Shown here: positions 1 to 5,144 of the stretch, in pieces | Position numbering within the stretch: position 1 is the first letter of the stretch | How the letters are laid out: the number at the start of each line of letters is the position of its first letter | Assembly (NCBI GenBank): GCA_027008665.1 | Contig: JALVEA010000494.1 | Span: 1-6,355, forward strand | Length of the DNA: 6,355 nucleotides | Direction: 5' to 3' | DNA from: Thiotrichaceae bacterium | Lineage (GTDB): Bacteria; Pseudomonadota; Gammaproteobacteria; Thiotrichales; Thiotrichaceae | Made by a program: the position numbers and the translations under genes | The notes under the pieces: generated by a model | Told to the model about the DNA's origin: nothing | Database searches by the model: none | The model's input: the letters and a program-made list of their open reading frames with translations, nothing else

Positions 1-648
1 GCTCCTGAAAATTGGGGTAAATTATCACCTAAATTCTCGATCTGTGCCGCAGGTCGTAATCAATCACCGATTGACATTAAAAATACGGTGGATGCAGATT
101 TACCCCCAATAAACTTTAAGTACAATATGCTTTCCCCTGCGGATATTATCAATGACGGTCATACGGTGCAGGTTAATTTATGGTCAGGTGGCGAGATAAC
201 ACTGGATGGTGAACAGTTTACATTGAAGCAGTTTAATTTCCATACACCCAGTGAGAATACCATTGATGGCAAAAAGTTTCCTTTAGAAATGCAGTTGGTG
301 CATTTGAACAAGAAAAATGAAATTGCCATCGTTTCTATCCTCTTTGAACCCGGTAAAGACGACGATCTTTTAACCACATTATGGAAAAATATTCCGTTAA
401 AAGCGGGAGAGTCTCATAAGCTGGATGCAAAAGCATTGAAAACAATGGAGTTTGAGAGCAAATTAAACAGCTATTACCGTTTTAATGGTTCTTTAACCAC
501 ACCACCTTGTACTGAAGGTGTTCGTTGGATTGTTATGAAAAATACCCGTCATGTATCGCAAGCGCAAGTATTAGCATTCCAAAAAGCACTAACACACTCG
601 AATAATCGTCCTGTGCAAGCCATGAATGCACGCGTTATTGTTGAATAA
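1..648 (+). CDS. Alpha-carbonic anhydrase family protein, 5'-truncated, two of three zinc ligands replaced
   Basis: The reading frame is open from base 1, so the start lies outside the window; 215 residues are visible. The opening ENWGKLSP and NQSPIDI, the central FHTPSEN, the LTTPPCTEGVRW block and the closing NARVIVE are those of secreted bacterial alpha-carbonic anhydrases. Only the signal peptide and about ten mature residues should be missing. Family members hydrate CO2 in the periplasm with zinc held by three His. Here the first ligand (usual QFHFH) is Asn in QFNFH (codon 235-237), the second His is kept (241-243), and the third (usual E-x-H-L-V-H) is Gln in EMQLVH (292-294). The proton-shuttle His (160-162), the gatekeeper Glu (253-255) and Thr (496-498), and the two Cys of the usual bacterial disulfide (43-45, 508-510) are present. 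No stop or frameshift is visible. The fold and export are well supported; normal catalytic activity is doubtful. The gene is followed by dapA on the same strand but has no obvious pathway link to it. Confidence 0.93.
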   Translation, partial: APENWGKLSPKFSICAAGRNQSPIDIKNTVDADLPPINFKYNMLSPADIINDGHTVQVNLWSGGEITLDGEQFTLKQFNFHTPSENTIDGKKFPLEMQLVHLNKKNEIAIVSILFEPGKDDDLLTTLWKNIPLKAGESHKLDAKALKTMEFESKLNSYYRFNGSLTTPPCTEGVRWIVMKNTRHVSQAQVLAFQKALTHSNNRPVQAMNARVIVE

Positions 649-751
649 ATTACCTTGATGCAGTTTTGTACTGATCCTGTCTTGTATTTTTTAGAGGGCA
701 TGAGTAGACTGCAAATACAATCTGAATTTTTAGTAATCATTAAAAATTCTT

Positions 752-815
752 AGGACTGAGGATTAAATAAGCTTTATTGGACATTCCATAATGACCTGTT
801 TTAATCCTTAGTCCT
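752..815. repeat. 16-bp inverted repeat between the carbonic anhydrase homologue and dapA
   Basis: Arm AGGACTGAGGATTAAA (752-767) pairs with TTTAATCCTTAGTCCT (800-815) over 16 positions, with a single G-T wobble, around a 32-base loop. A T-rich run (816-823) follows the right arm directly, so a transcript from the upstream gene could end here as at an intrinsic terminator, although the loop is long for one. The right arm also overlaps the -10 box of the candidate dapA promoter, so an operator or a dispersed-repeat origin is equally possible. Confidence 0.6.
778..805 (+). promoter_or_regulatory. Candidate sigma-70 promoter for dapA-bamC
   Basis: TGGACA (778-783, five of six matches to the -35 consensus) and TTTAAT (800-805, five of six to the -10 consensus) lie 16 bases apart. 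Transcription would start near 812 and leave a leader of about 30 bases before the dapA start at 842. The -35 sits in the loop and the -10 in the right arm of the inverted repeat at 752-815. This is a pattern match only; AT-rich DNA yields such matches by chance. Confidence 0.35.
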
Positions 816-841
816 TTATTTTTATAAGAGTGGAGAGTTTC

Positions 842-1720
842 ATGATAAGTGGGAGTATGGTGGCCTTAATCACCCCTATGACTGATGATGGCGGTATTGA
901 TGAAGAGGCACTAGAAGCTTTGGTCGCTTTTCATTTGCAAAATCAAACCGATGCTATTGTTGCAATGGGAACAACAGGTGAGTCCGCAACATTAACACAT
1001 AAAGAGCATCGTCATGTCGTCAAACGGGTAGTGCAATTAGTCAATGGCAAGATTCCTGTTATTGCAGGGACAGGCTCTAATAACACCGTGGAAGCATTGG
1101 ATTTAACCGCTGCTGCAAAACAAGATGGGGCCGATGCCTGTTTATTGGTAACGCCTTATTATAATAAACCCACACAGGAAGGGCTTTATCAACATTATAA
1201 ATTCATTGCCAATAAAGTAGCGATACCACAAATATTATATAATGTGCCCGGTCGTACAGGCTGTGATTTATTACCACAAACTACAGCTCGCTTGGCGGAG
1301 ATTGAAAATATCATTGCCATTAAAGAAGCAACAGGCAATTTAGAACGCGCCAAAGAGACCTTAGCCTGTTGTGGGGATCGCTTAGATGTATTCAGTGGCG
1401 ACGATGCCACCTCTATTGATTTAATGTTAATGGGAGGTAAGGGTAATATTTCTGTCACTGCAAACCTAGCCCCACAGGCTATGCACGATTTATGTGAAGC
1501 AGCGCTAGCAGGTAACCGCGCTAAAGCAGAAATAATTAATGCCTCTTTGTTAGGCTTACATAAACAACTCTTCTTAGAGTCCAACCCTATCCCAGCTAAA
1601 TGGGCGCTGTATAAAATGGGGTTTGGAGGCAAAGGGATTCGATTACCATTAACTGTATTTGCAGAGGAATATCATCAACCATTATTAGAAGCCATGAAAA
1701 TGGCAGGAATTGAAGTATAG
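842..1720 (+). CDS. dapA: 4-hydroxy-tetrahydrodipicolinate synthase
   Basis: DapA condenses pyruvate with aspartate-semialdehyde, the first committed step towards diaminopimelate and lysine, in the cytoplasm; the family is a TIM-barrel, usually tetrameric. With the start taken at ATG 842 the protein is 292 residues, the same length as the E. coli enzyme, and key residues fall at the E. coli positions: Thr44-Thr45 in GTTGE, Tyr107 in PYYNKP, Tyr133 in LYNVPGRTG, Arg138, and the Schiff-base Lys161 in AIKEATG. A GTG at 830 would add four residues, but GGAG at 832-835 sits six bases before ATG 842 and the family begins at this point (MISGSMVALITPM), so 842 is preferred. bamC follows 38 bases downstream with no terminator between, the same order as in E. 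coli. No anomalies were seen. Confidence 0.98.
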   Translation: MISGSMVALITPMTDDGGIDEEALEALVAFHLQNQTDAIVAMGTTGESATLTHKEHRHVVKRVVQLVNGKIPVIAGTGSNNTVEALDLTAAAKQDGADACLLVTPYYNKPTQEGLYQHYKFIANKVAIPQILYNVPGRTGCDLLPQTTARLAEIENIIAIKEATGNLERAKETLACCGDRLDVFSGDDATSIDLMLMGGKGNISVTANLAPQAMHDLCEAALAGNRAKAEIINASLLGLHKQLFLESNPIPAKWALYKMGFGGKGIRLPLTVFAEEYHQPLLEAMKMAGIEV

Positions 1721-1758
1721 AAACTCTATTTGTCAATATGGACTGTAAAGGCTGAAGT

Positions 1759-2865
1759 ATGAAAAAAATAATCATTGTAGGTTCTATCCTATTTTTATCA
1801 GCAGGTTGTTCAACCATGGATAACTTAACCGATACGACAAACGGCATTAATTATAAAAAAAGCAGTTCAATCAAGACATTAGAGTTTCCGCCTGATCTTA
1901 CCACACCCGAATTTGATGCAGCTTTTGTCGTCCCCTCCTCTGGCAGTGTACGTGCATCATCCGTCAATAATGGCCTAGTTGATCGCTATTCAGGACGAGA
2001 CATTGAAGTGCTGACCACATCGAACAATATGCGTATAGGCAGTAGTGGCACTGTACGCTGGTTAGATGTAGATATCTCTGCCAATAAACTATGGCCTAAA
2101 ATACGTGATTTTTGGCGTTCCTTAGGAATTGATGTAGTTAAAGATGAGCCTCGCATTGGCATTATGCTAACCGAATGGGCAGAGAACCAAGCAGGTTTAC
2201 CCAAAGACTGGTTACGAGAAGCATTAGGCAGTATCTTCAAAGGCACTTTTGATGCAGGAACGCGTGATCAATATCGAATTCGCGTTGAAAAAATAGAAGC
2301 CAATAAAACACGCATTTATTTAACCCATAAAGGCTCAGAGAAAATTGTCACTGAGACGGGGGTTGGCTGGGAATTACGCCCCCCAAAACGGGAGCTAGAA
2401 GCAGAAATGCTGAATCGCCTACAAGCTTTCTTGCAAGGTGATAAATACAGCGCAACCAAAAACAGCAATGAAACCGACGCAACGCAAACCTCTAGCTTAG
2501 TCACTTTGATTACAGAAGATAATCATCCCCTTTTACAAGTGCATGAGAACTACAAAAAAGCATGGGTGCGTACAGGAATAATGCTAGAACGTATGGGCTT
2601 AACAGTCGAATCTCGCCAACAAGCCCAAGGTATTTATGGAGTCGTTTATAATGGCAATGAAACTGTAGACAAGACAGGTGGATTTTTCTCCAATTTATTT
2701 AAAGGCAAGCAAACCTTTTTAACTAAAGGCACGGCATACCAAATCCATATTAGAGACGCAGGTCGCTTAGCAGAAGTAAAAATTATGGATGAAGAAGGCA
2801 AACCCTTAGCCCCTGATCAAGCAAAGAAAATACTCACCCGTTTAAAACAAGAATTTGATCGTTAA
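1759..2865 (+). CDS. bamC: Outer-membrane assembly lipoprotein BamC (NlpB)
   Basis: BamC is an accessory lipoprotein of the BAM complex, which inserts beta-barrel proteins into the outer membrane; it binds BamD through its N-terminal segment. The protein (368 residues, E. coli 344) starts MKKIIIVGSILFLSAGC: a short lipoprotein signal with lipidated Cys17 and Ser at +2, which favours outer-membrane sorting. A low-complexity stretch containing LEFPPDL (about 40-46) matches the extended BamD-binding region. Two helix-grip domains follow, roughly 98-225 (WPKIRDFWRSLGI, IGIMLTEWAENQ) and 255-365 (KAWVRTGIMLERMGLTVESR, GIYGVVY), joined by a Thr/Asn/Ser-rich linker near 228-245. The Shine-Dalgarno is modest (TAAAGG at 1746-1751, seven bases before ATG). 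It probably shares the dapA transcript. The linkage to dapA, the lipobox and the two-domain pattern make the assignment firm. Confidence 0.95.
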   Translation: MKKIIIVGSILFLSAGCSTMDNLTDTTNGINYKKSSSIKTLEFPPDLTTPEFDAAFVVPSSGSVRASSVNNGLVDRYSGRDIEVLTTSNNMRIGSSGTVRWLDVDISANKLWPKIRDFWRSLGIDVVKDEPRIGIMLTEWAENQAGLPKDWLREALGSIFKGTFDAGTRDQYRIRVEKIEANKTRIYLTHKGSEKIVTETGVGWELRPPKRELEAEMLNRLQAFLQGDKYSATKNSNETDATQTSSLVTLITEDNHPLLQVHENYKKAWVRTGIMLERMGLTVESRQQAQGIYGVVYNGNETVDKTGGFFSNLFKGKQTFLTKGTAYQIHIRDAGRLAEVKIMDEEGKPLAPDQAKKILTRLKQEFDR

Positions 2866-2896
2866 GGATATGATCTTAGAATGGAAAACTATCCAT

Positions 2897-2914
2897 ACCC
2901 AGCCTAGGCTGGGT
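2897..2914. repeat. Perfect 18-bp palindrome after bamC
   Basis: ACCCAGCCTAGGCTGGGT is identical to its own reverse complement. It lies 31 bases after the bamC stop. No T-run follows, so it is at most part of a Rho-independent terminator; with the three hairpins to its right it forms the boundary between convergent bamC and pilU. Confidence 0.7.
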
Positions 2915-2927
2915 CTCCTACTTAGCC

Positions 2928-2962
2928 CGACGGGGTTTGTAACCCCGTCGAAACGTTTTAAA
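2928..2962 (+). repeat. REP-like hairpin repeat, copy 1
   Basis: CGACGGGGTT (2928-2937) and AACCCCGTCG (2941-2950) form a perfect 10-bp stem with a TGT loop, followed by AAACGTTTTAAA. The same 35-base arrangement, gap-free and identical at 27 positions, recurs at 4561-4595. It is therefore probably a dispersed element as well as a local RNA hairpin; the loop is short and the tail is only partly T-rich for a terminator. Confidence 0.65.
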
Positions 2963-2963
2963 G

Positions 2964-2989
2964 AAGCCTTGCAGGAAACTGCAAGGCTT
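2964..2989. terminator. Strong GAAA-loop hairpin, probable bidirectional terminator of bamC and pilU
   Basis: AAGCCTTGCAG (2964-2974) and CTGCAAGGCTT (2979-2989) form a perfect 11-bp stem closed by a GAAA tetraloop, a very stable RNA fold on the + strand. Bases after the stem are TACC on the + strand and CTTTAAAA on the - strand, so neither side has a classical long U-tract. Its position between converging genes makes transcription termination the likeliest role. Confidence 0.55.
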
Positions 2990-3012
2990 TACCACGTCTA
3001 AGCTAAACGTGT

Positions 3013-3035
3013 GGACGGGTTTACAAAACCCATCC
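3013..3035 (-). terminator. Hairpin just after the pilU stop codon
   Basis: Read on the - strand, GGATGGGTTT (3035-3026), loop TGT and AAACCCGTCC (3022-3013) form a 10-bp stem with one G-U wobble; on the + strand the same position is a C-A mismatch, so the fold favours pilU transcripts. It begins about 15 bases beyond the pilU stop. Its sequence resembles the hairpin at 2928-2950 (same GACGGGTTT-type arm and TGT loop), so it may be a third, diverged member of that repeat family. It lacks a clear U-tract. Confidence 0.45.
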
Positions 3036-3050
3036 AGCTAACATTTTCTA

Positions 3051-4316
3051 CTACCCCATCATTGCTTTTTGACGCATACGTTGAAATTCTGCTTCTTTTC
3101 TAATCGCTAATAGCTCTCTTTCATCAGCATCCATCGCATCTTCTTCCTCTTCTTCTATCGGGGCAAGTTGTAACTCATCAAGTATAGAAGGTGCTGTTGG
3201 CGTTTCACTGTTTCCCTCTTCCTCATTATCACCCTTTGATGCGGCTAAGGTAGCAGGATTTTCTAGTAGGTTGATTTTCACCTTAAGATTATTTGGGGAA
3301 TCAGCATTACGCATCATTTCATCATAAGAAATAATTCCTTCTCTGTATAATTTAAACAGATGACTATCAAACGTTTGCATACCAATATCTTCAGAACGTT
3401 CCATTACCTCTTTAATGGCATGAATATCCCCTTTCATAATCAATTCTTGAATAATCGACGTACCGAGCAATATCTCAATCGCAGCCACTCGTTTACCATC
3501 AACAGTAGGAATTAAACGCTGAGAAATAAACGCTTTTAGATTCAATGATAAATCCATTAATAATTGCTGACGGCGTTCTTCAGGAAAAAAATTAATAATA
3601 CGATCCAATGCCTGATTAGCGTTATTAGCATGTAAAGTAGACAAACACAGATGCCCTGTTTCCGCAAACGCCATTGCATGTTCCATTGTCTCTTGAGTAC
3701 GCACTTCACCGATCAAAATAACATCAGGGGCTTGGCGCAATGTATTTTCCAGCGCATCGGTATAACTATCCGTATCAACCCCCACTTCTCGCTGACTGAC
3801 CAAACATTTTTTATGCGGATGAACATATTCAATCGGATCTTCAATAGTAATAATATGCCCTGTTGAATGTGTATTACGATGATCAATAAGCGCTGCTAAC
3901 GAAGTCGATTTCCCTGAACCAGTCCCTCCAACAAATAGCACCAAACCGCGCTTCTCCATAATCACATCTTTTAATATCTGTGGTAAACCAAGACTATCCG
4001 CATTTGGAATATCCACCTTAATATTACGAATCACCAGCGCAATATGATTACGTTGTTTAAAAATATTGACACGAAAACGCCCAATCCCCTCCTCATCCAA
4101 GGCTATATTCATCTCAGGCTTATTATCAAATTGCTGTTGCTGATCCGCATTCATCAATGAACGTGCAATTTCATCCAAATCATCCGCGCTCATTTTCTCT
4201 TTACTTAACGCACGTAATGTACCCTGAAACTTAGCGGCAGGCGGAGCATTAAAAGTAAGATATAAATCAGAACCATCATTTGTAACCAAAATGCGAAGAA
4301 ATTTTTTAAAATCCAT
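3051..4316 (-). CDS. pilU: Type IV pilus retraction ATPase PilU, with acidic C-terminal extension
   Basis: PilU is a PilT-like hexameric ATPase at the inner-membrane base of the type IV pilus, where it acts with PilT in retraction and twitching. The 421-residue protein begins MDFKKFLRILVTNDGSDLYL, the usual PilU/PilT N-terminal PAS-like domain. It shows Walker A GGTGSGKS (130-137), Asp box ITIEDPIEY (156-164), Walker B LIGEVR with catalytic Glu204, His box HLCLSTLHANNA (222-233) and LDRIINFFPEERR. VILIGEVRTQETMEHA and the GMQTFD block resemble PilU more than PilT. Family members end near the residue equivalent to 355; here about 67 further residues follow, with Glu/Asp clusters (364-367, 388-393) and a charged helical tail rich in Arg, Lys and Met. 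No pilT lies beside it in the window, although the two are often adjacent. No convincing Shine-Dalgarno precedes the ATG (upstream is AATAATAATATT), but the start is fixed by homology. Confidence 0.95.
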   Translation of the reverse strand: MDFKKFLRILVTNDGSDLYLTFNAPPAAKFQGTLRALSKEKMSADDLDEIARSLMNADQQQQFDNKPEMNIALDEEGIGRFRVNIFKQRNHIALVIRNIKVDIPNADSLGLPQILKDVIMEKRGLVLFVGGTGSGKSTSLAALIDHRNTHSTGHIITIEDPIEYVHPHKKCLVSQREVGVDTDSYTDALENTLRQAPDVILIGEVRTQETMEHAMAFAETGHLCLSTLHANNANQALDRIINFFPEERRQQLLMDLSLNLKAFISQRLIPTVDGKRVAAIEILLGTSIIQELIMKGDIHAIKEVMERSEDIGMQTFDSHLFKLYREGIISYDEMMRNADSPNNLKVKINLLENPATLAASKGDNEEEGNSETPTAPSILDELQLAPIEEEEEDAMDADERELLAIRKEAEFQRMRQKAMMG

Positions 4317-4355
4317 AATATTATTATTTTTATTAGTAGTTAGGAAAATTAGGGC

Positions 4356-4507
4356 TATAGATCTTCTGATATTAAATTTCTTCGGAATCGAGTGCTTTAG
4401 CCTTGTCTAGCGGGGCTAAAGCCACCAATTTCAGAAATTATTTATATGAAAGTCTATACGATTAATTAAATGACCCTATATAGTTTGATCTAAAGCAGAA
4501 GATTATA
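4356..4507. mobile_element. Possible MITE-like element with terminal inverted repeats
   Basis: TATAGATCTTCTG (4356-4368) and CAGAAGATTATA (4496-4507) are inverted copies of each other apart from one missing base; the inner 8 bp (ATCTTCTG / CAGAAGAT) are perfect. They bound about 150 bases without a plausible gene. Nested inside are AATTTCT/AGAAATT (4375-4381, 4433-4439) and the hairpin at 4394-4422. TA at both edges would suit an IS630/mariner-type target duplication, but short AT-rich repeats also arise by chance. Confidence 0.25.
4394..4422. repeat. Hairpin in the pilU upstream region
   Basis: GCTTTAGCC (4394-4402) and GGCTAAAGC (4414-4422) pair perfectly over 9 bp around an 11-base loop; GTG/CAC just outside (4391-4393 side and 4423-4425 side) extends it imperfectly. 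It stands about 80 bases upstream of pilU and could be part of its leader or a dispersed repeat. No U-tract follows on either strand. Confidence 0.5.
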
Positions 4508-4560
4508 CGGTTATCAGCCTTCTAACACCTGTTTTATCAGACACAATGTCAATTGTCGCT

Positions 4561-4595
4561 CAACGGGTTTTACAAACCTATTGAAACGTTTTAAA
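4561..4595 (+). repeat. REP-like hairpin repeat, diverged copy 2
   Basis: This matches the repeat at 2928-2962 without gaps at 27 of 35 positions, including an identical 13-base tail GAAACGTTTTAAA (4583-4595; 2950-2962). Its stem is degraded: CAACGGGTTT against AAACCTATTG has one mismatch and one wobble. The change of arms with retention of the tail suggests an old copy of a dispersed element. Confidence 0.5.
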
Positions 4596-4636
4596 ACAAT
4601 TTTTTTACTTGCCCTCAAATTCCTATTTGGGAACAC

Positions 4637-4657
4637 ATTGCCAGAAATTCTGGCAAT
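4637..4657. repeat. 21-bp near-perfect palindrome
   Basis: ATTGCCAGAA (4637-4646) and TTCTGGCAAT (4648-4657) are exact inverted copies around a single central A. It lies 28 bases before the transposase remnant, so it could be an end-proximal site of that element, or a dimeric-repressor type operator; no partner copy was found on the far side of the remnant. Confidence 0.45.
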
Positions 4658-4685
4658 GAAATATCACTAACAATAAAAAAGCTAA

Positions 4686-4994
4686 ATGACCACACTCACA
4701 ACAAAAAGCACGTTAGCCACTTCATCGTCAAAAGAAACTTCATTTTTTCGGGGTGTTATTGTTTTTTTAGAGATATTTTTGATCATAAAATAAGCATGGG
4801 GGAAGATCGATTCTGTTGTTCAAGATGCAATTGTAACCGCACAAGATTTGCAAAAAAATGAAGATTTATCACTGATAAAAGTAGCTGCTAATGACGAAAT
4901 ATTTCAAGGAAATCAATCTGTTTTAGCAGGTGTTTGCCTCGACTCCACCTATACTTATATGCTGTCCAAGGAGGCACATACCAGAAAAGCTTGA
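4686..4994 (+). pseudogene. Decayed fragment of a probable transposase gene
   Basis: One frame carries two blocks separated by a stop codon at 4791-4793. The first, from ATG 4686, reads 35 residues containing SFFRGVIVFLEIFL. The second, 66 codons (4794-4991), reads AWGKIDSVVQDAIVTAQDL, then KVAANDEIFQGNQSVLAGV and DSTYTYMLSKEAH before a stop at 4992. The DEIFQ...VLAGV...STYxYxLSxEAH pattern recalls, from memory, a family of insertion-sequence transposases in which it lies in the catalytic core. The piece is far too short for a working transposase, has no ribosome binding site of note and shows an internal stop, so it is called a remnant. The specific IS family cannot be named without a search, and the first block may not belong to the gene. 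Confidence 0.45.
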
Positions 4995-5144
4995 AAAAGT
5001 CGATTACTCACTAAAATAGCGTTATTCTCTTTTAAGGTTTTTTGATTGTTCTTTACTACGTTAGGGAAGATATTCCTGTGCCAGTGTTACCTAAAAATAG
5101 GCTGTTTTGAACCATGCCAAATTATTTATCTGAAAAACTATAGC
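4995..5144. other. Intergenic sequence without recognised gene
   Basis: These bases separate the transposase remnant from the tgt stop codon. A short open stretch on the + strand reads FLIVLYYVREDIPVPVLPK before a stop (about 5039-5110). It could be further debris of the mobile element, but no family was recognised. No hairpin that would clearly terminate tgt was seen. Confidence 0.4.

Noticed and set aside
830..841. GTG start that would lengthen DapA by four residues
   Set aside because: The Shine-Dalgarno GGAG lies inside this extension and is spaced correctly for ATG 842; the 842 start reproduces E. coli residue numbering exactly.
1195..1632. 145-codon open frame on the - strand within dapA
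   Set aside because: It is a shadow of dapA in another frame, with no family features and no ribosome binding site.
2993..3011. CACGT...ACGTG short inverted repeat
   Set aside because: A 5-bp stem with a 9-base loop is expected by chance at this scale.
4317..4355. Search for a pilU promoter and Shine-Dalgarno
   Set aside because: Several TATA-like hexamers exist but none has a reasonable -35 partner at 16-18 bases, and no GGAG-like motif precedes the ATG.
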